This document shows, one piece after another, positions 57,413 through 64,000 of a stretch of DNA of 64,000 nucleotides. The notes beneath the pieces were generated by a model, which was not told where the DNA came from, searched no databases, and was given only the letters and a program-made list of their open reading frames with translations. The stretch is from the NCBI GenBank assembly GCA_029212365.1, contig JARGOC010000001.1, positions 62,001-126,000 of the forward strand, in the 5' to 3' direction. A program made the translations under genes and the position numbers. Numbering within the stretch: the stretch's first letter is position 1; each line of letters starts with the position of its first letter. This DNA is from Roseovarius sp. (GTDB lineage: Bacteria > Pseudomonadota > Alphaproteobacteria > Rhodobacterales > Rhodobacteraceae).

Positions 57413-58699
57413 TCATTTCCCAAGGCAAAAGCTGGCAAAAATCTCGTCCAGAATATTCTCTACATCCACACGCCCTACCAGAGAATCAAGAGCACGAATA
57501 GCAGAACGAAGTTCTTCGGCAGCAATATCAGTTGAGCTATCACCCGCCAAGGCCAACGATGTTGCGGCATCCAAATGTTCTATTGAACGCTCCATCGCCA
57601 ATTTGTGGCGAAGCCGGGTTGCGATCCCTACACCAGAGGCACGAGCACTGAGGCTATGCGTGATATGGGCCACCAGATCAGAAATACCATGACCCGTAAC
57701 GCCAGATACTGACCCGACAGAACTGCCCGAGAGATCACCCTTGGCGATCAACACCAAATCATCTTTTTCCTGTTTGATATCAATGCTTTGTACGCTATCA
57801 ACCAGAAAAATACGCAGGTCGGCCTGTGCTGCACGCTGCCGCGCCCGATCAATGCCAATACTCTCAACAGCATCGTCTGTATCCCTGAGGCCGGCCGTAT
57901 CAAGGAAGGTAACGGGCAGTCCGCCAAGATCCATACGCACCTCAATCACATCACGGGTTGTACCGGCGTGTTCCGATGTGATCGCTGCATCGCGCCCGGC
58001 GAGTGCATTTAGCAAGGTGGATTTGCCTACATTTGGCGCCCCCACGATGGCAACCTCAAACCCGGCGCGAATACGTTCAGCCGCCTGTACGCCAGTGGAT
58101 TCTGCATGAAGGCCTTGTTGTACGCGATCAATTAGGCTGCTCACCTCGGGCGATACATCAACCGGAACATCTTCGTCAGCGAAATCAATCGTTGCTTCCA
58201 GCAGGGCAGCGGCACGGATCAGATCGCGGCGCCAGGACTCTGCTTTTGTTCCCAGCTCGCCCGAGAAAACACGCAAGGCTTGTTGGCGCTGCGCCTCGGT
58301 TTCAGCCTCAATCAGATCAGCAAGACCTTCGACCTGGGCCAAATCAAGCTGGCCATTTTCCAAGGCACGACGGGTGAATTCACCCGACTCAGCATGGCGC
58401 AATCCAGGGATTTTACCAAGGAGATCAAGCACCGCAGCGATAATAGCTGGGCTTCCGTGGCACTGAAACTCAACCACATCTTCACCGGTAAAGCTGTGAT
58501 CCTTGGCAAATGTCAGAACAAGGGATTGATCAACCAGCTGACCAGCAGGGTCAACCACATTGCGCAATGCGGCCAGACGCGGCGATGGCAGACTGCCACA
58601 AAGGCGCGACGCCGCTTCATAGGCCGCAGGGCCAGAAAGACGGATAACAGCGACACCGGCCTTGCCCGGCGCTGTAGAGAGCGCAAAGATCGTATCCAT
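57413..58699 (-). CDS. mnmE: tRNA modification GTPase MnmE (TrmE)
   Basis: 428 residues. The N-terminal THF-binding domain starts [20 protein letters not shown]; the G domain has [14 protein letters not shown], and the C-terminal CLGK motif (FCLGK end) is intact. It is the GTP-hydrolysing partner of MnmG, encoded 3 bp downstream. The ATG at 58699 is preferred to one three codons earlier because GGGGG would lie against the latter. Confidence 0.97.
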   Translation of the reverse strand: MDTIFALSTAPGKAGVAVIRLSGPAAYEAASRLCGSLPSPRLAALRNVVDPAGQLVDQSLVLTFAKDHSFTGEDVVEFQCHGSPAIIAAVLDLLGKIPGLRHAESGEFTRRALENGQLDLAQVEGLADLIEAETEAQRQQALRVFSGELGTKAESWRRDLIRAAALLEATIDFADEDVPVDVSPEVSSLIDRVQQGLHAESTGVQAAERIRAGFEVAIVGAPNVGKSTLLNALAGRDAAITSEHAGTTRDVIEVRMDLGGLPVTFLDTAGLRDTDDAVESIGIDRARQRAAQADLRIFLVDSVQSIDIKQEKDDLVLIAKGDLSGSSVGSVSGVTGHGISDLVAHITHSLSARASGVGIATRLRHKLAMERSIEHLDAATSLALAGDSSTDIAAEELRSAIRALDSLVGRVDVENILDEIFASFCLGK

Positions 58700-58726
58700 C
58701 GGGATCATCCCCCGGTCAGGTCGAGC

Positions 58727-60043
58727 TTAGGTATTCATGGAATCAAAGAAATCCGAGTTCGTCTTGGTTTGTTTCAGCTTGGAAATCAGGAACTCGATGG
58801 CATCTGTTGTGCCCATAGGGTTCAGAATTCGGCGCAGGACGAAGGTTTTTTGCAGGTCGATCTTGTCCACCAGCAATTCTTCTTTGCGTGTGCCGGATTT
58901 CAGGATGTCCATGGCAGGGAAAACGCGCTTATCCGCGACCTTGCGATCGAGCACGATTTCCGAGTTACCCGTACCTTTGAATTCTTCAAAGATCACCTCA
59001 TCCATGCGCGACCCGGTTTCGATCAGGGCGGTTGCAATAATGGTCAACGATCCACCTTCTTCAATGTTACGCGCAGCACCAAAGAAACGTTTGGGGCGTT
59101 GCAGCGCGTTGGCATCCACACCACCGGTCAGAACCTTACCAGAGGAGGGCACAACAGTGTTAAACGCACGACCAAGGCGCGTGATGGAATCGAGCAGGAT
59201 CACCACATCGCGTTTGTGTTCAACCAGACGTTTGGCCTTTTCAATCACCATTTCAGACACAGCAACGTGGCGCGTGGCTGGTTCATCAAAGGTAGAGCTT
59301 ACAACCTCACCTTTCACCGAGCGCTGCATGTCCGTCACCTCTTCGGGACGTTCATCAATCAGCAGCACGATCAGGTAACATTCGGGATGGTTCTTCTCAA
59401 TGCTGGCAGCGATATTTTGCAGCAAAACGGTTTTACCCGTGCGAGGCGGGGCCACAATAAGCGAGCGTTGACCCTTGCCGATAGGAGCCACCAGATCAAT
59501 GATACGCGCTGACCGGTCTTTGACCGTCGGATCGGCAATTTCCATCGTCATGCGTTCATCAGGATAAAGCGGTGTCAGGTTATCAAAGGCGATCTTGTGA
59601 CGGGCTTTCTCGGGGTCTTCAAAGTTTATCTGTGTCACCAAGGTCAAAGCGAAATAGCGCTCTGTGTCCTCGGGCTGCTTCATCTCGCCATCAATGGTGT
59701 CACCAGTGCGCAACGAATGCTTGCGAATGATTTCAGGAGATACATAAATATCATCCGGGCCCGGCAGATAGTTGGCATCGGGTGAGCGCAGAAACCCAAA
59801 ACCGTCCTGCACCACTTCAAGCACGCCATCGCCAAATACGGTCCAGCCTTCCTCGGCCCGTTCTTTCAGGATCGAGAACATCATCTCGCCCTTGCGCATT
59901 GTCGAGGCGTTTTCGATCTCCAACTCTTCGGCCATGTTTAGCAGGTCTTTGGCAGTCTGCTTTTTAAGGTCAGCGAGGTTCAGACGCCCACTAACTTCTG
60001 GAACATCTGTTGTTTCAACTTCTGGCTGGTCGATATCGGACAT
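58727..60043 (-). CDS. rho: Transcription termination factor Rho
   Basis: 438-residue hexameric RNA helicase. [15 protein letters not shown] is the Rho N-terminal helix, followed by the RNA-binding [20 protein letters not shown], the Walker [13 protein letters not shown], and the Q/R loops in [12 protein letters not shown]. The ATG at 60043 has AAGG about nine bases upstream. mnmE follows after 27 bp. Confidence 0.97.
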   Translation of the reverse strand: MSDIDQPEVETTDVPEVSGRLNLADLKKQTAKDLLNMAEELEIENASTMRKGEMMFSILKERAEEGWTVFGDGVLEVVQDGFGFLRSPDANYLPGPDDIYVSPEIIRKHSLRTGDTIDGEMKQPEDTERYFALTLVTQINFEDPEKARHKIAFDNLTPLYPDERMTMEIADPTVKDRSARIIDLVAPIGKGQRSLIVAPPRTGKTVLLQNIAASIEKNHPECYLIVLLIDERPEEVTDMQRSVKGEVVSSTFDEPATRHVAVSEMVIEKAKRLVEHKRDVVILLDSITRLGRAFNTVVPSSGKVLTGGVDANALQRPKRFFGAARNIEEGGSLTIIATALIETGSRMDEVIFEEFKGTGNSEIVLDRKVADKRVFPAMDILKSGTRKEELLVDKIDLQKTFVLRRILNPMGTTDAIEFLISKLKQTKTNSDFFDSMNT

Positions 60044-60167
60044 GGGAATACACCTTGGCACGCGCCTTGAGAAAGGCGGTTGTGACATTTCATCAATGGA
60101 AAACAGGCCACCCGGACGGGCGCTTGGCACGCTACATAGGCTTTGACCCAGTCAGAGTCAACGCGCC

Positions 60168-60617
60168 CTAGAACCTGACAACCACCGCAATCACGATCAC
60201 AAACATCAAAACTGTCGGCACTTCGTTCATCAAACGATATGTCCTGCCAGAGAACCTGTTTTGACCGTTCACAAAATCCTTACGACGTCTGGCAAGCCAA
60301 TGATAATGCCAGGACATCACTATGACAGCAGCGGCCTTGCACCATGGCCAAATCAGCGACCAATCAACAATGCCCGGTGTAAACACCAACATCAGGCCAA
60401 AAACCCAAGTGGCGATCATTGCCGGATTCATGATCAAGCGTAGCAATTTACGCTCCATTTCCTGAAACACTATATCTTTGTCATCACCAGGAACTGATTG
60501 CTCTGCGTGATAAACATACAAACGTGGAAGATAGAACATACCAGCCATCCATGAGATCACTGATATGATATGGAAGGCTTTCGTCCATGGATAAAGGTAT
60601 GCCAGTAAATCGCCCAT
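60168..60617 (-). CDS. hemJ: Protoporphyrinogen oxidase HemJ
   Basis: 149-residue membrane enzyme of haem synthesis, with four hydrophobic helices. The conserved start YLYPWTKAFHIISVISWMAG holds the essential His, with YLPRLYVYH and RRKDFVN later. The ATG at 60617 has GGAG about nine bases upstream; a TTG 15 bp earlier is rejected. Rho follows after 124 bp. Its promoter must lie in the putative origin gap. Confidence 0.9.
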   Translation of the reverse strand: MGDLLAYLYPWTKAFHIISVISWMAGMFYLPRLYVYHAEQSVPGDDKDIVFQEMERKLLRLIMNPAMIATWVFGLMLVFTPGIVDWSLIWPWCKAAAVIVMSWHYHWLARRRKDFVNGQNRFSGRTYRLMNEVPTVLMFVIVIAVVVRF

Positions 60618-60790
60618 TAATTCACACTCCAAGCTGTCCTTCCTGATATAAATAAAAAGAAAGATTAGAAAGGATGATGATTTAAGTAGTGCCGCCCAAA
60701 GCTGTGGATTAATGAGATATAGGCAGTGTTGTACACAGAAAACCAGGCAGTGTATAACTCATGGGATCATTCTTCACTTTTAAAGCATTA

Positions 60791-60811
60791 AACTTATATA
60801 TCAATAAGTTA
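60791..60811. other. AT-rich inverted repeat with IHF consensus in oriC
   Basis: AACTTAT (60791-60797) and ATAAGTT (60804-60810) form a perfect inverted repeat. Within it, TATCAATAAGTTA (60799-60811) fits the IHF consensus WATCAANNNNTTR at every fixed position. IHF bends origin DNA in other bacteria. Confidence 0.6.
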
Positions 60812-60990
60812 TACCATTTATAAAAGTAGGATTACGCTGGATAAAACAGGGGTTAAACTAGGTCAAACTCCACTGTTCACATACAATGAGTTATCCTGTT
60901 CCACAGGGGTAAAACAACCGAACATATGCCTGAAATTAGACATGATCACCTGTTTGGCCAGTTCGGCATGGATTTCTCATCAAAGTGTTC

Positions 60991-61005
60991 TTAAACAATT
61001 GTTAA
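60991..61005. promoter_or_regulatory. Perfect CtrA box in the origin/maf upstream region
   Basis: TTAAACAATTGTTAA is TTAA-N7-TTAA with all eight consensus positions present, and the 10-bp core AACAATTGTT is a palindrome. It is 22 bp before the maf start codon. CtrA blocks initiation at Caulobacter oriC by binding such boxes. Confidence 0.65.
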
Positions 61006-61026
61006 ACTTTACACCGAGTTGTCCAC

Positions 61027-61626
61027 ATGAGCACTTCTCTTATTCTTGCTTCGGGATCTGAAACCCGACAGGCATTGCTGAGGCAAGCAGGTATCGCGCA
61101 TGAGGCAATAGCTGCGCGCGTTGATGAAGATGCGGTCAAACAGTCCTTACTCGCGGAAGGGGCATCCCCAAGGGATGTGGCTGATGCATTGGCCGAACTC
61201 AAGGCGCGCAAGATCAGTGATAAACACCCCGGTGCCATGGTGATTGGATGCGATCAGGTATTGAATTTTGACGGCAGAATTTTGTCAAAACCAACCTCCC
61301 AGAAGGATGTGATAGATCAACTGACAGCCATGCAAGGCAATTCGCATGAATTACTGTCTGCTGTAGTTGTTTGCGAAGGGTCACGCCCGGTTTGGCGGGA
61401 AGTAGCCAAAGTAACTCTGGTAATGCGACCCCTTAGCGGTGACTACATACAAGCATATGTTGACCGCAATTGGGACAGCATCCAACATTCGGTTGGCGGA
61501 TACAAATTAGAAGAAGAAGGCGTGCGCTTGTTTACACAAATCAAAGGTGACTATTTCACGGTTCTGGGCCTGTCGATGCTGAGCTTGATTTCATATCTCA
61601 ACACCCGTGGAATATTGTCACAATGA
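61027..61626 (+). CDS. maf: Maf/Ham1-type nucleotide pyrophosphatase
   Basis: 199 residues. SLILASGSETRQALL near the start, HPGAMVIGCDQVL and WDSIQHSVGGYKLEEEGVRLF are Maf motifs. The family hydrolyses modified nucleoside triphosphates; the exact substrate is unclear. The ATG at 61027 overlaps a DnaA box by one base, and no good ribosome binding site is seen. aroE overlaps by ATGA. Confidence 0.9.
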   Translation: MSTSLILASGSETRQALLRQAGIAHEAIAARVDEDAVKQSLLAEGASPRDVADALAELKARKISDKHPGAMVIGCDQVLNFDGRILSKPTSQKDVIDQLTAMQGNSHELLSAVVVCEGSRPVWREVAKVTLVMRPLSGDYIQAYVDRNWDSIQHSVGGYKLEEEGVRLFTQIKGDYFTVLGLSMLSLISYLNTRGILSQ

Positions 61627-62456
61627 GCATCAAAAAAATCCCCCTCGCCGGCGTGATCGGGTATCCAGCGGTGCATTCTAAATCCCCTCAGCTGCACGGG
61701 CATTGGCTCAAGACTTATGGCCTTCCTGGGCATTACGTTCCGATGGACGTCACCAGTGATGACTTAGAAGATGTCATTCGCACGCTGTCCAAAATGGGCT
61801 TTGTGGGGGTTAACATCACGGCGCCTCACAAAGAAAAGGTGATGGAGATTGCTGATCTGGTGACAGATCGGGCCATTCTGATTGGCGCTGCAAATACGTT
61901 GATTTTCCGCAAAGATGGCAAAATCCACGCGGATAACACTGATGGGTATGGGTTCATCCAGAACCTGAAACATAACGCGCCAAAATGGGATGCTACAGCC
62001 GGACCAACGGCCATGTTTGGCGCTGGTGGCGCTGCGCGGGCTGTTGTCGCGGCGCTGCTGGATGTGGGTGTGCCGGAAATTATGATATCCAATCGCACGC
62101 GGGTGCGCGCGGAAGCCCTGAAAACAGAATTCGGAAAACGCATTCAGGTGTGTGATTGGGTGAAGGCCGGCAATATGCTTGATGATGCATCATTGGTGGT
62201 GAACACAACATCGCTGGGCATGCTGGGCAAACCACCTTTGCGGGTGCCCCTTGATGGGTTGAACAAACGCGCGGTGGTCACTGATCTGGTTTATGCACCC
62301 CTGAAAACGCGGCTTTTGGCTGAGGCCGAAAAAAAGGGCTGCACCACGGTGGATGGACTGGGCATGTTATTGCATCAGGCCGTCCCTGCTTTTGAGCGCT
62401 GGTTTGGTGTGCGTCCCGAAGTGAATAGCGCGACACGCGCGGCGGCACTGCGATGA
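61623..62456 (+). CDS. aroE: Shikimate dehydrogenase
   Basis: 277 residues; NADPH-dependent reduction of dehydroshikimate. Catalytic Lys70 (NITAPHKEKV) and Asp107 (ADNTDGYGF) are in place, with HSKSPQLHG and the nucleotide loop GAGGAARAVVAAL. It overlaps maf and coaE by four bases each. Confidence 0.96.
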   Translation: MSIKKIPLAGVIGYPAVHSKSPQLHGHWLKTYGLPGHYVPMDVTSDDLEDVIRTLSKMGFVGVNITAPHKEKVMEIADLVTDRAILIGAANTLIFRKDGKIHADNTDGYGFIQNLKHNAPKWDATAGPTAMFGAGGAARAVVAALLDVGVPEIMISNRTRVRAEALKTEFGKRIQVCDWVKAGNMLDDASLVVNTTSLGMLGKPPLRVPLDGLNKRAVVTDLVYAPLKTRLLAEAEKKGCTTVDGLGMLLHQAVPAFERWFGVRPEVNSATRAAALR

Positions 62457-63046
62457 CTTTTAAGCTAGGTCTGACCGGCTCCATTGGGATGGGCAAATCA
62501 ACAACCGCGGAAATGTTTGTCGCCGAAGGCTGCGCGCTTTGGGATGCTGATGCGGCGGTGCATCGGCTTTATGCCAAGGGCGGTGCAGCAGTTGCGCCGA
62601 TGTCGGCTGCATTTCCTGACTGCATCGAAGATGGAATGGTATCCCGTGAACGGCTGAAAGAACTGATTTCCCAAGATGCGACTGTTCTCAATCGGATCGA
62701 GGTGATCGTACACCCGCTTGTGGCCAAGGATCGCACAGCTTTTCTGGAATCCTCGCAGGCCGATATAACTGTCCTGGATATCCCCCTGCTTTTTGAAGGA
62801 GGATCAGCCGCATTTATGGATGCCATTGTAGTGGTCAGCGTGGATTTTGAAGAACAAAAGAAGCGCTTGATGCAACGCGCCCGCATGACGCGGGAACAAC
62901 TCAAGGCGATCATGGAAAAGCAGGCGCCTGATGCGGAAAAACGCGCAAAGGCGGATTATATAATCGAAACTGACACGCTTGATCATGCACGAGAGCAGGT
63001 GCAGGCCGTGGTCAGGGATATCAGGGCAGGGCTGGCAATTGCGTGA
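62453..63046 (+). CDS. coaE: Dephospho-CoA kinase
   Basis: 197 residues; last step of coenzyme A synthesis. P-loop GSIGMGKST at residues 9-17, DADAAVHRLY, and LDIPLLFEGG near residue 103. The stop lies inside the dnaQ start region (8-bp overlap). Confidence 0.96.
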   Translation: MTFKLGLTGSIGMGKSTTAEMFVAEGCALWDADAAVHRLYAKGGAAVAPMSAAFPDCIEDGMVSRERLKELISQDATVLNRIEVIVHPLVAKDRTAFLESSQADITVLDIPLLFEGGSAAFMDAIVVVSVDFEEQKKRLMQRARMTREQLKAIMEKQAPDAEKRAKADYIIETDTLDHAREQVQAVVRDIRAGLAIA

Positions 63047-63731
63047 GATCGTACTTGATACGGAAACCACAGGGTTTGAACCAGAACAAGGTGACCGGAT
63101 CGTTGAGATCGGCGCGGTTGAACTGTTCAACCACATGCCCACGGGCAAAACCTATCACCAATACATAAACCCCGAACGCGCCATGCCCGAAGATGCCTTT
63201 AAGGTGCATGGGCTGGGCGACGACTTTTTGCGCGGCCAGCCGGTGTTTGCCAAAATCGCCCAGGATTTCTTGGATTTCGTGCAGGATTCTAAGCTGGTCA
63301 TCCACAACGCTTCGTTCGATATGAAGTTTCTCAATGCTGAGTTGGGCTGGCTGAAGCTGCCAAAACTGCCAATGGAGCAGGCACTGGATACGCTGGCGAT
63401 AGCTCGCAAGAAATTTCCCGGCTCGCCTGCATCTCTGGATGCTCTGTGCCGCCGGTTCAACATTGATAACGCAGCGCGCACATTGCACGGTGCTTTGCTC
63501 GATTCTGAGATATTGGCCGAAGTGTATTTGGAGCTGATCGGCGGCAGGCAACCCGATTTCGCCCTGGCTGGAAATAGCGCAACAAATGTGGCTCAGGGCA
63601 CAGATACTGAATGGCGGGCGCAAAAACGCGCCACGCCTTTGCCGCCCCGCATTACCGAGGCAGAAAAGGCCGCTCACCAGGCCATGATTGACAGCCTGGG
63701 CGACGCGGCACTTTGGAAAAAGTTAGGCTAA
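63039..63731 (+). CDS. dnaQ: DNA polymerase III epsilon subunit (proofreading exonuclease)
   Basis: 230 residues from a TTG, giving MREIVLDTETTGFEP. Metal ligands Asp7 and Glu9 (DTETTG), then HNASFDMKFLN and LHGALLDSEILAEVY with later Asp/His. No ATG or GTG fits this frame near the conserved start, and AGGG lies seven bases before the TTG. The start overlaps coaE by eight bases; the stop overlaps the secB stop by nine. Confidence 0.92.
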   Translation: MREIVLDTETTGFEPEQGDRIVEIGAVELFNHMPTGKTYHQYINPERAMPEDAFKVHGLGDDFLRGQPVFAKIAQDFLDFVQDSKLVIHNASFDMKFLNAELGWLKLPKLPMEQALDTLAIARKKFPGSPASLDALCRRFNIDNAARTLHGALLDSEILAEVYLELIGGRQPDFALAGNSATNVAQGTDTEWRAQKRATPLPPRITEAEKAAHQAMIDSLGDAALWKKLG

Positions 63732-64000
63732 GGGCGTTTTGGCCTCTTCAGCGGCAGCCGCCTGACGACGGGCGATTTCAGTGCGATACAGCGCAACGAA
63801 ATCAATGTTTTCCAGATTCAGCGGCGGAAAGCCTCCATCGCGGGTCACATCGCTGACAATCCGGCGCATGAAAGGAAACACCATGCGCGGGCATTCCACC
63901 AACAAGAAAGGGTGCAGCTGCTCGTCTGGCAGACCCTCAATGTGGAACACGCCAGAGTATTCCAGCTCAAGCAAGAAAAGCGGTTCACCGCCTTCTTTGT
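63723..64000 (-). CDS. secB: Protein-export chaperone SecB (C-terminal part)
   Basis: The frame enters from the right edge and ends at 63723, giving about 92 residues without the start. FLLELEYSGVFHIEGLPDE, LLVECPRMVFPFMRRI and FPPLNLENIDFVALY are typical of SecB, which keeps preproteins unfolded and hands them to SecA (encoded at 7.3-10.0 kb). It is convergent with dnaQ. Confidence 0.93.
   Translation of the reverse strand, partial: KEGGEPLFLLELEYSGVFHIEGLPDEQLHPFLLVECPRMVFPFMRRIVSDVTRDGGFPPLNLENIDFVALYRTEIARRQAAAAEEAKTPLA

Larger units (their letters stand above)
60618..61026. other. Putative chromosomal origin of replication oriC
   Basis: A 409-bp gene-free AT-rich gap between the divergent hemJ and maf. 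It holds DnaA-box-like nonamers with one mismatch to TTATNCACA: TAATCCACA (minus, 60703-60711), TTGTACACA (60729-60737), TTATACACT (minus, 60749-60757) and TTGTCCACA (61019-61027). An AT-rich block at about 60776-60835 is a candidate unwinding element. It also carries a perfect IHF consensus and a perfect CtrA box. The same neighbours (rho-hem / maf-aroE-coaE-dnaQ-secB) flank oriC in Caulobacter, and gene orientation switches here from leftward to rightward. hemJ and maf promoters must also lie here. Confidence 0.82.

Noticed and set aside
58280-59512. 410-codon open frame opposite mnmE/rho
   Set aside because: Antisense shadow of two conserved genes; no recognisable domain.

Overview
The window is a gene-dense chromosomal segment from an alphaproteobacterium, most likely a marine Rhodobacterales (Roseobacter-group) species. 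The evidence is gene order and protein character, not a database match. Diagnostic points are the arrangement rho-mnmE-mnmG-rsmG-parA-parB on one side and maf-aroE-coaE-dnaQ-secB on the other side of an AT-rich gap, the rimP-nusA-ylxR-infB block with an alphaproteobacterial rimP leader, an NDUFAF5-like protein, and CtrA-type boxes. Base composition looks moderately GC-rich by eye, with two clearly AT-rich patches (about 18.5-19.5 kb and 60.6-61.0 kb).

Layout. 0-12.7 kb: partial alkB, dnaK-dnaJ, radC, a periplasmic binding-domain/OmpA fusion with an uncharacterised exported protein downstream of secA, then a parvulin isomerase, argJ and mutT. 12.8-18.5 kb: a 44-codon small gene, then infB, ylxR, nusA and rimP read leftward from one promoter with an attenuator-like leader. 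18.5-19.5 kb: an AT-rich two-gene insertion of unknown function. 19.5-23.2 kb: a sitABCD-type manganese ABC transporter behind two near-perfect 17-bp palindromes. 23.2-31.5 kb: pip, ubiG, a MarR/amidase/glutaredoxin run, comF, an NDUFAF5-like protein, hemH, a small exported protein, and two L,D-transpeptidases flanking a CAP lipoprotein. 31.5-37.8 kb: RNA methyltransferase, CCA-adding enzyme, CoA-type Nudix, Hsp33, another Nudix, and a receiver-PP2C phosphatase divergent from an Hpt protein. 37.9-47.3 kb: ilvA, argG, msrA, ribokinase, maeB, mutS. 47.5-53.2 kb: a TPM/zinc-ribbon protein, grpE, hrcA, then rph-rdgB-hemW and a DUF454 protein.

53.2-64 kb is the replication-origin neighbourhood. 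parB, parA, rsmG, mnmG, mnmE, rho and hemJ all read leftward; maf, aroE, coaE and dnaQ read rightward; partial secB closes the window. Between hemJ and maf lies a gene-free 409-bp AT-rich gap with four single-mismatch DnaA boxes, a perfect IHF consensus, a short AT-rich inverted repeat and a perfect TTAA-N7-TTAA CtrA box. I read this as oriC. Two perfect 16-bp parS palindromes sit inside the first codons of mnmG and rsmG, 3.6-5.5 kb from the gap, so the partition system and its target lie next to the putative origin.

Most of the window is core metabolism and information processing, packed with 1-14 bp overlaps that suggest translational coupling. The parts that go beyond routine annotation are the origin architecture, the rimP leader, the metal-responsive operators, the AT-rich insertion, the hairpin directly before radC, and several small or unassigned envelope proteins. 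I found no CRISPR array, rRNA, tRNA, insertion sequence or prophage.
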